From: Adiantum capillus-veneris
Lineage: Eukaryota > Streptophyta > Polypodiopsida > Polypodiales > Pteridaceae
Direction: 5' to 3'
Assembly (NCBI GenBank): GCA_014529385.2
Contig: CM043953.1
Coordinates: 83,766,342-83,830,341, forward strand
DNA: 64,000 nucleotides
The notes beneath the pieces are model-generated. The model had not been told where the DNA came from. It ran no database searches and saw only the letters and a program-made list of their open reading frames with translations. The position numbers were made by a program, and so were the translations under genes. Position 1 is the stretch's first letter. Every line of letters starts with the position of its first letter. This document shows, in pieces, positions 34,691 to 46,276 of the stretch.

Positions 34691-36000
34691 ACCTTCTTCA
34701 TGTAGAATCTCTTTGTAAGCTTTTCTTTTTTAGCTTACTCCATCAAATTTGTCCAAAGTCTACCATGCTGATCATTCATCTCTTCATTACTAAGATGCTC
34801 AATTTTCACTTGCCTCAATTGAAGAGGTAGCATGGTTAGTTTCCATATCTTCAACTAAGGTTTGCATTCCCCCCTTGCCAACCTTAGATGTCAAGGGTAG
34901 ACTTGTCTCTTTTAAGTGAATTTTACCATCCTTAAAAAACACAACATCTTTTCTTAAAGCATCATTAGAAATATCCCAATCCCTTCTTACATGATCTGTG
35001 TTATCAAACCATATACATTTGTGAACAAACCCTTGTTTGGTTGGTTTCTTTGCCTTGAAGGGGGTACTGATGGATGTCCTTTTCTTCAAGCTGCAAGTTT
35101 TATCTTTAATTCATGCATGCCTTTCAAAATCTTATCTATCACACATTCATCAACCTTTGGAGATACAATAGAAGGTTTTACCATCATTTCAGGAGCCAAG
35201 GAGGTCGACGTAGAAGTACTGATTACCATCTTTTCTCTTCTTCTTTGCCGATTTGCAAGGAGTGAGATTGCATCTTCAACATCATTCTAGTCAGTTTTTA
35301 TCCCTTTCTCAACATCTTTGTCTTCAACTAGAAGCTCCAAGTTTTCTTGAATTTACTTTCCTGCTCCTTGTAGGATTTGTCTTCTCTAGATCTAGTGTAG
35401 CCTTTTTTGTCCTTGTTAGTTGAGAATAGAGTCGCTTAAATTCCCTGAGAAACTCTGTTGGAGAGAGTCCCTCCTTTGGCTTGGCTACCCATTCCAAAAA
35501 TGTTCATTTAGTGACTTGCTCTGAAACTTCCATGAAATACTCCTCCTTTAAGGACAATTTTAATGTTTCTCAACTTGCCCCATGCCGTTCCCTAACTGCT
35601 CTTACATGCTCCCTAATTTCAGGAGTCACAACCAAATCAAATATTCGAATCATCTCACCTTCTGGTACTCGATGCAATTCCATTCCTTCACATATTTGGG
35701 AAGGTACTTTGTCACATCTTTCTCATCAAATTGATTTAATTTGTTGACAATGGCTTTAATAGATTTGGTTGTTGAGGTTTCCCTTCTTTCTAAAGAATGT
35801 TGATGCTGCATGAATGAGGCAAATGCTTGAAACATTTTCATTTTTTCTAGATCAAAATGCATACCATGTTGCTCCGCATGGTCATCCCACAAACTCTCAC
35901 TCCAACAGATTCGAGTTGAGTTCACAAAAAATATGTTGAGAAGTTGGCGTACTTGCCAGGATGGTACCGAACCTCTAGTTGTGAAATATTGTGAGGAGTT
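34691..36000 (-). pseudogene. Gypsy gag remnant (same family as 30.3-32.7 kb)
   Basis: 35925-35650 reads a gag-type segment (AIVNKLNQFDEKDVTKYLPKYVKEW, given here only as landmarks LNQFDEKDVTKYL and VKEW). 35089-34799 reads HKCIWFDNTDHVRRDWDI then VVFFKDGKIHLKET then KGGMQTLVEDM. This is the zinc-knuckle part of this gypsy family, with its second and last ligand positions changed (CIWF..H..W instead of CIWC..H..C). The piece ends with KEKLTKRFYMKKV near 34690. Frameshifts lie between the blocks. Confidence 0.7.
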
Positions 36001-36064
36001 AGCAAAGGATTCAGTCCATGGAGTGTGGTGCTTGGTGGTGAATACTTAAAATGCACCCATAGAA

Positions 36065-36065
<1 letters not shown>

Positions 36066-36114
<49 letters not shown>
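36066..36114. repeat. (CT)n microsatellite
   Basis: About 24 CT units, flanked by ATAGAAGA and CATGTACACA. Confidence 0.95.
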
Positions 36115-36115
<1 letters not shown>

Positions 36116-38335
36116 GTACACATTTTGCATGTGTAAACAACCATCCAAAGTAGAAGTTTACTTGTACTTTTAACCTTAACAAGTTTTACTAGGTATCTGT
36201 CAATTTTTGGCCACCAAAATTGTTCCTGATACGATGTGCTCATAATGGTCTGACAAATTGATGTGACCACGGACTTTGTTGCAACAAACAATTGAAACAA
36301 TAGGTGCCAATGTCAGTCCCAAAGACTCCTATTCTCCACATGTGGAATACATCTCATATAAGGATGTCCAAAAGAATAACATCCTTCAAGTACGAGATGT
36401 AGTTTTATGTGGAGGTAATTGTAAACACTCTACGACATGAGTGAGAGGGACCCTCATTATCCTTGCTTTACACATGCTAAACCAAACTCCATGAGTTCCT
36501 AGACCATGTAGCTCCTCTTGTGACAATATGTGCCAAATAAAACTCTAACATGCGGATATGCTACTGCATAATGAAAAAATATATCTAGAATGCTACATCC
36601 AAAAAGTTTGTGCTCCTACATGACCTTGTCATGTCTGTGAACAAAAAGTGGATGAAACCATTGAATCTTATATATCTCACTTGGAAGAAATCAACCACAG
36701 AGTAAGAAATAGAACCAAATTGGATGCATATGTAGAGGTTGAACATAGTGTTCACTTACTTGTATTCAAATTCACATGACCAAATCTCCTACCTCAAAAG
36801 GCCTAGTAACACTAATTGAAGGATTAGTAAAAATCAAGCAGTATTGTATTGGTAGCCGTGGGTGTTGCCTTTCCAATCTAAACCCATTGGTTAAAATATG
36901 GAAGAGTAAACCACTTGGTTAGACTCTATATGAAAAATGCTCTACCTAGGAACTAATGGTGACCAACGCAGTCTACCGTGTCTAGTAGTGCTTGGAACTA
37001 ACTTCAGATGTTGAACTTTTTAACTACCCCTTAATAGATTGCGAACTTCTTTCCTTGAATTTACAATTGTGATGATATCATATTGTGACCCTCCACCTAA
37101 GTTTCATTATATGTTAAATGTATTATACATGTTTAATGACAATCTAATTTGACCAAATAAAACCGTCATATTATACGGTGACATGTCATTGAATTCGGTC
37201 CTCCGTATTATTTCTCTGCACTTTGATCAAAAGTTACTTCCATCAAAGATCTGTTTGATGGAAGTGGAGAGTTCATTTATTTGGCCATCGATGCCCCCCA
37301 GCGGCATTTCACACAATCAAGTATCAAATTGTTTGAAAAAGATAATCCTCTTATCCATTAAAAAACGTAAAAATTTCAAAAAATAAAAAAGGAAAGATTC
37401 TATTTATATATGAAGTTTTGATTTAATGTTATGATTAAACTTCAACTATTATAATTTGTTTTTGTTTTTTCTTTTTAAATTGAATATTTTTGAATAGTTT
37501 TAAAAATTAGACTTGCACTCTTTCTGTGTTGGAGTTTTCTCACACTTAAAGAGGAGAAGAGTAGGTTTTGAAACCATCTATCATTGTGTTGAAGTATATA
37601 CTCACACTTGAAGATGGGTACATATCATAAATAATGATTATTTACCTTTGTACTAGATTGGAAGTGTTTACTCACACTCAAGATAATCAATTGTTTCACT
37701 TAGATTAAGATTTTACTCCCAAAATTTACAGGCTTAGAGTTTTTACATGAAAGATGAGAAACTTTACTCAAATATGGACCTGCATAGGATATAGATGAAT
37801 GTTTATGATTTTTATTTTCTCGGATCTAGGCTATAGTATTATCTTGTGTCTAAGCTTTCATTGTCGTGCGGCTCCTCTTTCACGTGGGAAAAAGAATACC
37901 AAGATATAGATCGGCTCTATTTGAAGGATAAGCTTAGCAGTGCATTAATAGCATGATATGCTAACAAATTATGCTTAGCACTGCTTTGATTAAAAATGTT
38001 GTGCTCGATAATGCTAATTAACATAAATGCCTGATGTGGTGAAGTTACAAAAGCACAAGGCTAAGCAAAGCTTTGTTGGATATGTATGCTTAAAAGGTGC
38101 TCTCAAAAGATCACATGAAGTTCATGAAGGGATGCGATTCACCCTTGATAGCGACCAAAGGCTTGATGCACAAGATATCTCAAAGTTCTTAAAAGAAGGA
38201 ACATGCAAAAAAGGGTGCCTTGGCAGAGTTGCCATTGGAGTCGAATGAAGTGGGAACAATGCCTCAATCGCTATGTTTTTTTTAAAACAAAATACCATAT
38301 TGAATAAATAACATTTTCTTTGTGAGCTGACAGTG
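36115..38335. other. Unassigned, AT-rich
   Basis: On the minus strand near 36230 a short frame contains QEQFWWPKIDRYL, faintly like the FWWP motif upstream of gypsy integrase, but nothing around it supports that. 37500-37700 has TGTTGGAGT/TTTACTCACACT(T/C) phrases repeated about three times. A 73-aa plus frame at 38027-38248 (MPDVVKLQKHKAKQSFVGYV then KFLKEGTCKKGC) has no recognised domain. Confidence 0.35.
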
Positions 38336-39240
38336 TTGCCGACCTACATGGCGTGGGAGTGATGAGCATCATGAAGCGCCACCATCAACTCGGCATGAGG
38401 GCCGTCATTGATCCAGGGAGTGCCGCCAAGAGCATGACATGCAGGGAGCCACCAGCTTCTGTAATTCAAAGCCGCCAACTGCATGCCCATTAGGAGACGC
38501 CAAGTGGGGATTCGAGGGGGAACCCACTGATAAGCTCCAGATGGGAACTACAAACAGGGATCCTCTCCAGTGTGGGGGGGCAAAAAGTGGCAGATAAGCA
38601 AGGAGAAGCCGCCAAGGTGGGGGGAGTTTTTGGGCGCTATCAGCTAGGAAAGAGGAGCGCGAAAGGTGGGAGGTTCCGAGTCTGAGGAGCGGGGCAAGAG
38701 GCCGTCAACATCAAAGTTGAGAGGAGAGGGTGGTGAGAGACACCACTGGCAAAGTTGAGCAGCCAGAGCGCTGCAGGTTGGAGGGCCACAAGGCCGACTA
38801 CAAGAAGGGTGGCCATAAGCAGCAAGGCAAGAGGAGGGCTACCATGGGAGACCAGCAGAGAGGAGAGCTCCTGGAGCCACCATGATATGAGTGGATGGTG
38901 GCCTATGAAAGAAAGTGCAAGGCCGAGAACAGGTTTGGGCAGCTTAGAGAACGCTGGCTTGAGCACACGAAGGCCTGCAATCAGGTATAAGAGAACATGA
39001 AGAGGAGGGGTGCCAAAGGTTGGCGCCATCTCCTTGGTTAGGAACACTATCAGCAGAGCCTCCATAAGTTTAAAAAAATGGCCATACCAAGGAAGGAAAG
39101 GGAGAGTTGGCCAGAGGGAATGTGCCCCCTGCCGGCATCCTCCCTCACTTGCTTCATCGATCAACTACGAAGTCGGCAAGGCTCTCGAGAGAAGGCGGCC
39201 AAGGATTGCTTCATCACCCAAGGATTGCTTCATCACCTAT
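38336..39240. repeat. GC-rich repeat related to 33.3-34.15 kb
   Basis: Shares words (GAGCCGCCA, GCCGCCAAGG, GGGAGCCA, CCACAAGG) and the purine bias of the 33.3-34.15 kb segment. It ends with a short duplication of AAGGATTGCTTCATCACC (39205-39237). Open frames in both strands come from the composition. Confidence 0.45.
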
Positions 39241-39916
39241 AGTACAAGTTCAAATTGAAGCTCATCAACGTCCTTATGATATTGCTAGTATTGGAGCAAA
39301 AATTATTCTTATCTCTCCCTCCTTAGTCGAAGCCAATCTTATTAACTAAGCCCCATGTAATATCATTCTCAAGATAAAATAACCCAAGCGGTGATCTCTC
39401 TCTTGTTATAGATTTATCTTATTTTTTCCTATGATACGCTTAAGTTCTACAACTAGCCAACATAACTTCATAATATTTTTCTCTCAAGATCCGTGCTCAT
39501 CAAGCCGCTTATCTTTCATAAGCTCTTGCGCCAGCTTTACTTTCTTAGTCTACATACATATTATGTTAACATCACTGATAACTTTATGCCCTAATTTGAT
39601 GTATCTGGGCGACAGTAAAGCAAGCAGGTGGATATTATTGCTGGAGTTACAGTTAATGGCCTCACCCATTGTTGTTTATCATTTAAGTGATTCTAAGCGG
39701 TCGAGCCGACCAAACCTTGTTCAAGTTATTTTCAAATTTTGATGATATAGTGCTCATTTGGGTATCTTATTGGCTTGTATATCATTGTTTTTGCTTCTTC
39801 CTCTCTACCACCTCTCACAGCCAGAGGCCTCGAGCCTTCTTGGCTCACCTTTCCAACACAAATCCCCTGAAATTCTTGGTGAACCCGACGCGAAACGAGC
39901 CGGGGTTGGAGGTAAA
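39241..39916. other. Upstream region of the interrupted ORF; possible retroelement leader
   Basis: AT-rich. TTGGTGAACCCGACG at 39877-39891 resembles the tRNA primer-binding sites that follow a 5' LTR, about 25 bp before a probable start codon. A matching LTR was not found, so this is only a suggestion. Confidence 0.3.
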
Positions 39917-40266
39917 GATGGAGATGCCAGAAGAGTTGATGCAGTTTATGAAAGATTTCAATTCCAATAGATTTGATAAAAATCTAACAGTTGCAGATGT
40001 GTCAAAAATGTTGGGCTTAGTTCAGGGATGTTTGCAAGAAGTAAAAGCTATGAAGATGAAAAAGAAAATTGATGATGCAGTGGAGATGGCGCTTGATGCC
40101 GTACATGAACAATGTGGTATTTTCCAAAGACATGATCCAAATGGACTCTTTGCATGTTATAAAGCGGAGATGAAGAGCCGAAGAATTCTAGAAGATTGAA
40201 TGATTTTGATTTTTGAAGAAGTGGTAACCTTTGAATTTAAAGAAAAGGTTCGAGAACTGGCAAAAA
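39917..40266 (+). pseudogene. 5' part of an unknown ORF cut by the copia insertion
   Basis: From ATG 39917 (MEMPEELMQFMKDF) a soluble, charged, helix-rich frame runs through LTVADVSKMLGLVQGCLQEV to a TGA at 40197-40199. It continues in the same frame (MILIFEEVVTFEFKEKVREL) to the copia target site at 40267. The frame resumes without shift beyond the element at 45691. No known family is recognised. A gag-like protein of an undescribed LTR element is one option, given the primer-binding-like sequence just upstream. Confidence 0.5.
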
Positions 40267-40271
40267 CATAT
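40267..40271. repeat. Target-site duplication, left copy (CATAT)
   Basis: CATAT directly precedes the copia LTR and is repeated directly after it at 45686-45690. Confidence 0.95.
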
Positions 40272-40416
40272 TGTTGAGATGTAGAGAGAAAGAGAGAGAG
40301 AGACGAGACAAGAGACACACCATATACGCTCCCAAAGACTAATTCAATTTGAGGACAAGATACAAATATATAGGTGAGACCAAGTTGAGTAGAGTGAGCC
40401 ATATATAGCTCCAACA
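40272..40416 (-). repeat. Copia 3' LTR (145 bp)
   Basis: Starts TGTTGAGATG and ends CCAACA in the plus orientation. It contains a GA-rich run and, on the minus strand, CTATATATGG as a probable TATA box. It is unusually short for a copia LTR. Confidence 0.95.
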
Positions 40417-40425
40417 CCCCCACTC
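40417..40425 (-). other. Copia polypurine tract
   Basis: GAGTGGGGG on the minus strand directly abuts the 3' LTR, in the position of the plus-strand DNA primer. Confidence 0.85.
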
Positions 40426-40667
40426 AAACAAAGGTCTCTAGCTTTGGATGAAAAAACCCTTGGGGAGTTCAAGGGAAAAACCCAAGCCCCTATACAATGT
40501 GAAAATATGAACCAGCGATGATGATGTGAAAGTGAATTGTGCATCTATGTACAAATATTCAAGTGACTTAGAGATCACAATGTGCAAATGTGGAGTCATG
40601 TGCATAGTGCATGGTACCTAAAAGATTATAATGTCATATGTACAAAGCTATTACAATAGCAAGGAAG

Positions 40668-43600
40668 CTAATCTAGAAAGAGTGAGGTCGAAGCAACTCC
40701 AAGCTCCGAGCGCAAGAGGATGAAACGTGACTCGTTGAGGCCTTTGGTCAAAATGTCTGCAATCATCTGGTCACTTAGACAGTGTTCAACCATAATGGTT
40801 CCTTTGCGTACTTCATACCTGACATAATGATAATGGACAGCAATGTGCTTTGACTTATTATGTTGAACATAGTCTTTTGCAAGACTAATAGCACTTTGGT
40901 TGTCACACCGCAAGGGTGTGCTAGAAAGAGGAGAGTGACCAATATCAACCAGCATTTGTCGAAGCCAAATCAACTCACGAGCTGCAAGTGATGCCGCAAC
41001 ATATTCTGACTCAGTCGTAGAAACTGCAAAACAACGTTGTTTCTTGCTAGTCCAAGAAACAAGACAACCATTTATAAAGAAGCAATTTCCACTAGTAGAT
41101 CGCATAGATAAATGTGAGCTTGCCCAGTCTGCATCTGTGTAACCCAAAAGAGAAAGAGATTGCATAGAATCTTATGTGAGTTGTCGTCGATAGACTAAAC
41201 CAAAATCTGTAGTGCCTTTCAAGTATTTCAACACACGCTTTGCAGCAGACCAATGCTTAAGAGAAGGACATGCAAGATGTTGTCCAAGATAATTAGCAGC
41301 AAACAGAATATCAGGACGAGTGTTCATGCCAACAAACTGAAGACATCCAATCAAGTTAGCATAAGGTTGATTTGTGACAAGTTGACCGCCATTGTCAGAA
41401 GTGTTCTTCGTAGAGCTCGCAAGACAAGGTGTGTTGGCTGAATGTGCAGATTACATACCAAATTTTTGAATAGTATCTGCAATAAACTTTGATTGTCGAA
41501 GGAATAAAATACCTTTTGTACGGTTCCGTTGGATTTGAATGCCAAGACATGAGTGAATCTCTCCAAGATCCACCATATCAAATGCAGAAGACAATAACTT
41601 TTTCACTTGCTGAAGAAATCCCAAATCATTGGAAACAAGGATGGTATCATCCACATAAAGAGCAAGAATCACAAAACAGCTACCTTGGCGTTTTATGTAT
41701 AAGTTGGGGTCTGACGAGCAAGAGATGGATCCTTTAGAGGTGAGAAAAAGATCAAATTTTGTATACCAGGCTCGCGAAGCTTGTTTGAGACCATATAGTG
41801 CCTTATGGATTTGAGCAACAAAGTCTTCTTTACCTGGAATAACAAACCCTTCTGGTTGTTCCATATAAATTTCCTCTTCCAAGTCACTATTAAGAAAAGC
41901 AGTTCGCACATCCATTTGATGAGCTTCTAAATCAAATTGAATAGCAAATGCCAATAAAACTCGAACACTTGTAATGCGAACAACTGGTGAAAAAGTCTCT
42001 TGATAATCAACACCAGCTACTTGGGAGTAACCTTTTGCAACTAAACGCGCCTTGAACTTGTCAAAAGATCCATCTCCTTTTACTTTTGTCTTATACACCC
42101 ACTTACATTTAATAGCTGTACGACCAGGAGGTAATTCAGTTAGTATCCATGTACCTTTAGAGATAAGAGAATCGTACTCTGCTTCCATAGCCTCTTGCCA
42201 TTGATCCTTTTGTGGTGAAGAGATAGCTTCATCATAAGTAATGGGATCTTCGGAAGTAGAAAAAGCATTATCAGCAATATCGTCATCATAAACATGACAT
42301 GAGCCATGTTCAAAATCAATAGACAGATCAACAAAAATATCAATATCATCATTGGCAACATTCGGAATGGATGGCTGTGAAGAGGAAAGTTTCTCTATAG
42401 GAAGAGTTTCATATTCCGAAAGAAATGGAAAAGCTTGAAGCAATGATTTAGTATCATCAGAATCATCCATGGACCATGAGCCTCCCATAAGCTGTTCGTT
42501 AAAAGTAGCATCACGATTCACAATTACTTTCTTGGAGGAAGGGCCATAGAATTTGTAGTCTTTGGAAGTGTCAGAATATCCAATAAAAATAACTTTAAGA
42601 CCAAGAGCATCAAGCTTTGTTCGTGTTTCTTTGGGAACATGAATATAAGCAATACATCCAAAGGTTCGAAAATGAGATACAGAAGGAATGTCACCTGTCC
42701 ATGCTGTGGGTATCTTACCAGAGGGTGAAGTAGTAGGAAGATGATTCTAAATAAATACTGCTGTCAAAGTAGCTTCAGCCCAAAAAACACGAGATAAGCC
42801 AGAATGAATCAGCATACATCTTACAGCATTGAGAATAGTGCGATTCTTTCGTTCAGCAACACCGTTCTGTTGAGGCGAATATGGAATAGTGTGTTCATGA
42901 TGAATTCCACTGTCAGCACAGTAACTCACAAAATCTCGAGAAACATATTCGCCTCCATTGTCACTACGAAGCTTCTTAAGGCGACGACCAGTTTGAAGTT
43001 CCACAGCCTTGTGGAATTGTTTGAAAACAGATAAGGCTTCAGATTTTTGTCTAAGTAGAAATACAGTCGTATACCTTGAGAAATCATCAATGAAAGTAAT
43101 GAAGTAGCGATATTGTGATCTCGAAGAAGGTAGAGGTCCACATATATCAGTATGAACAAGATCCAATATGTCATGAGAATGAGTTGTATTTGAAAGAGGA
43201 AAGGGTTTGCGATTGTGTTTCCCAAGAGCACAAAATTCACAAATTCCCATATGAGGATGGGCTTTAAGATCCATGCCATGAACAAGATCTCGACATTGAA
43301 GATCAAGGAATTTTTAGAAATCAGCATGAACAAAACGGTGATGCCATACTTTGCAATCATGATCACCTGGAGCAGTGACAACATTTGCTACAGCATCGTT
43401 GAGAGAGAGTTCAAACAAATTACCATTTCGAGGAGCAGTGGCTATAGTCTGTCCGTCTTTCTCAATTCGGCATTTGGTATGATCAAATCCAACAAACAGA
43501 CCAAGATCAACAAGTCTAGCAACTGAAAGAAGATTACGTTGAAGATCTGGTACATGTAATACTCCTCGCAAAATTCGAGTGGAAGAAGATAAGGTACCAA

Positions 43601-44770
43601 GATATAAGTCTCCAATACCCTTTACTTGACAAGTAGTATCATCAGCAAGATAAACAACACATTGAACTGGCAGTGGATGATAGTTATGGAGCCACTTAGA
43701 CTGATATGTCATATTTCCTGTAGCACCAGAATCGACAATAAAAAGTGATCCATCGCGTACATGAAGTATTCTGTCTGGAGCAACTGAACATAGGACGCAG
43801 CTTGTTTCTAGTACAATGTTGTTTCAATGTTCAGTAGCATATGCTCTATTCCGATCTGTGTCGAATCGACGCTTATAGCACATATGAGTGGGATGATCAG
43901 ATCGTCCATGATATTCACAAGAAGAAGAAGAAGAGTCTCTAGATAAACGTGGTTGTTTTGTGGTAATATTGTGTTCTTCATCATATTGACGTGCCCAACA
44001 ATCATCTTCAGTATGGCCATTTCTATTGCAGTAAGAACATTGCTTATTAGGAAATTTGAGACGAGAGAAAATATTATCGCGACGGCCGCCTCTGCGGTTT
44101 CCTCGTTGAAATGGACACCTTCGAGCATAAAAAGCCCGTTCCATCTGTTGTGACTCAGTCTCCTCGTGTGAAATCATAGTTGTATCATGACTATCATTAC
44201 GACGTTCTTGACGTTGAGAGTATTCAATTAAAGACATGCAGGCTTGGTCGAAATCAAGACCATCTTTATTAGAGAGAATAGTAACAATGTTATCATAAGA
44301 AGAGTCCTTCACCGTATCAAGGAGAAGTGTAATCAGTTGCTTTTGTGGAACAGGATCACTGACAACAACAAGTTGATTAATAATAGATTTGAAAGATTCA
44401 ATATGTCCCGTCATGGCAGTACCAACTTCATATTGTAACTTGTTAAGCAACCCTCTCAAATAAAGTATTTCTGTGACAGATTTCTTCTGAAAGTTTTCAA
44501 TAAGGTACTTCCATACGTCGTGGGAAGTAGGCAGTTCGTACATATCAAGCAAAAGGGAATTAGTAAGAGCAGAAAGAATATACCGACGAGCTGCTTTATC
44601 ACGTCGTTGCCAATCCGTATAGGCAACATTCCAATCTTCAAATATAGGTCCTTCAGTGATAAGAAGGTTATCAACATATTTGCTTTCCAGCCTGGAAAAC
44701 CTTGACCTTGGAAAGGAGGAACAGAACGCTGGCCAGAAGGAAAGCCGTTGACGAGAATATTCATAGCCAT
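40668..44770 (-). pseudogene. Copia gag-pol polyprotein, five stops and one frameshift
   Basis: Start MAMNILVNGFPSG at 44770. A frameshift near 44690 leads into the UBN2-type gag (WQRRDKAARRYILSAL to ~44230) and zinc knuckle CSYCNRNGHTEDDC (~44.0 kb). Protease VDSGATGNM lies at ~43.73 kb; GAG-pre-integrase WHHRFVHADF..CEFCALGKH; integrase LVHTDICGPL, RSDNGGEY, QQNGVAERKNRT (43.17-42.85 kb); reverse transcriptase WVYKTKVKGDG to YVDD (42.1-41.65 kb); RNase H YTDADWA to TESEYVA (41.15-41.0 kb). From ~44690 to 40668 everything is in one frame, broken only by TGA 43824-43826, TAA 43314-43316, TAG 42747-42749, TAA 41451-41453 and TAA 41172-41174. All fit CGA, CAA or CAG changed by C-to-T. One continuous gag-pol frame is usual for copia. 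Confidence 0.93.
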
Positions 44771-45526
44771 ATCTTGTTGCGAGAAGACGTATAAGATAAG
44801 ATCGCAGAATTTGCACACCATATATGGTGAAGGCCGCAATTGAGAATGAGAGAGATATGAGGACTGCGTTCTGTCAAGGATAAATGTAAGAAGGATGCTC
44901 AAGGAACTTCTAAAGATGTGAGAGACGTCACCCAAAAAGGGCAGGGTAAAGGAGACGTTAATAATAAAAGAGTCCTCAAAATAGAGTGGCGTGAGACGCA
45001 AGATTGACGGCCACAATACGAATAGCAAAAAGCTAAATCTTCTCGAAAAAGTTAACGCCAAAATAAGAAAAACGATCGTAGACGCTTCACGAAGAAGTAG
45101 GACGAAGAAAGCTGCGTCAAGCTCAATTGCAGTAAAAACAACATAAGTTTCTGCTGCGAACTCCGATTGACGCAAACCTAGAACTCAAATCAAAGAGCTC
45201 AAGGAGACGAACAAGTTTTGGATGAAAAGTGCTATTGCGCTACGCTCCATTGCGCTTTTTCTGTTTTTCCAAATTTTGAGCAGAACAACAAGAAAAATTG
45301 AGATGAAGTTCAGGGTGTCATCAACAAGAAAACGTAATCAACGATTAGATTGATTAGCAATAAAAGTCACACAAAACACTAATCATATTCTTATTAACAA
45401 AAAACAACCACAGTTAACAAGAATCAATGCTCAAAAATAAAATTTGTAGCAATTTTTGAATCTTACATGCAAATCGCATACACATACTATTTTGTCACCA
45501 TGAATTGAATCGGCGCATGATCGTTA

Positions 45527-45540
45527 CTACTCTTATACCA
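45527..45540 (-). other. Copia primer-binding site
   Basis: TGGTATAAGAGTAG on the minus strand directly follows the 5' LTR and matches the initiator-Met tRNA type (TGGTATCAGAGC) used by plant copia elements. Confidence 0.85.
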
Positions 45541-45685
45541 TGTTGAGATGTAGAGATAAAGAGAGAGAGAGATGAGACAAGAGACACACCATATACGCTC
45601 CCAAAGATTGATTTATATTGAGGACAAGATACAAATATATAGGTGAGACCAAGTTGAGTAGAGTGAGCCATATATAGCTCCAACA
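45541..45685 (-). repeat. Copia 5' LTR (145 bp)
   Basis: Same ends and length as the 3' LTR, about 95 percent identical by eye. Followed by CATAT. Confidence 0.95.
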
Positions 45686-45948
45686 CATATCCCACACAGT
45701 GGGACTATTTTGCAGATGGGTTTGTTCATGAAAGCTCAAGGATTATCGAGTTGGCAATGAAGGAGATTACTGAACAAATCCATATTGTTTTCTATAAAGA
45801 AGAAGGGGATCATATGAAACTCCTTAATTATGATCAATTTTGGGAACATATTTCTCCAAGGGGTAAATCCACGCACTCCATATGCTGCCATGTGGTGTCA
45901 ACAGAGTCCCATATGTGCAATGCAAATACCACAACATGGGATATTTAA
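45686..45948 (+). pseudogene. 3' part of the unknown ORF cut by the copia insertion
   Basis: Once the copia element and one CATAT are skipped, the upstream frame continues as PTQWDYFADGFVHESSRI then AMKEITEQIHIVFYKEEGDH to a TAA at 45946-45948. No domain recognised. Continuity across the insertion is the main support that this was once coding. Confidence 0.5.
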
Positions 45949-46276
45949 TCCGGGGCATGAACCTTACTTAGTATCGCTAGAGGATGAGAGCTACTCTTGA
46001 ACTCGTAGCGATGGTGCGCTTCCTGTGGGTGTTGTGTGCGCGGAACCAGCTCGCGGCTTGTGCCATTTTTGGCGGACTGCGGCAGCACGGAGGTTGCCTT
46101 GGGCGGTGTTGCTACATGTGGTGGTTGACGTTAGTTGGCCATTGGCCATGTGGCATGCGCTTGTTTGGGGCTACGTTGTCATGAGAAGCCGCCCCTCCAA
46201 ATTTTGTGAAAACGAAGAGGAGGGCACTAACGATGTAGCTAGTGCCTCTCCTCACCTTTCAATGAGCCCGAGGGTT
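45949..46276. other. Intergenic with a fragment of the TR-GAG LTR
   Basis: CCGCCCCTCCAAATTTTG at ~46188 and the small hairpin GCACTAAC-GATGTA-GCTAGTGC at 46224-46245 match the LTR interior found at 50.17-50.25 and 53.45-53.53 kb. The rest (45960-46180) has no recognisable gene. Confidence 0.5.

Larger units (their letters stand above)
40272..45685 (-). mobile_element. Complete Ty1-copia LTR retrotransposon, 5414 bp
   Basis: Bounded by 145-bp LTRs (40272-40416 and 45541-45685), each TGTTGAGATG..GCTCCAACA, and by a perfect 5-bp target duplication CATAT. The primer-binding site is next to the right LTR and the polypurine tract next to the left LTR, so it is transcribed on the minus strand. Domain order is gag, protease, integrase, reverse transcriptase, RNase H, which is the copia order. 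The LTRs differ at about 7 of 145 positions, so the insertion is not recent. Coding capacity is lost through stops and one frameshift. Confidence 0.97.

Noticed and set aside
38640-39164. 174-aa Leu-rich minus-strand frame
   Set aside because: Looks membrane-like only because the other strand is purine-rich; no start context or homologous pattern.
44456-45175. 239-aa minus-strand frame with hydrophobic N-terminus
   Set aside because: The part from 44770 down is the start of the copia gag in its original frame before a frameshift; the hydrophobic part upstream is untranslated leader.
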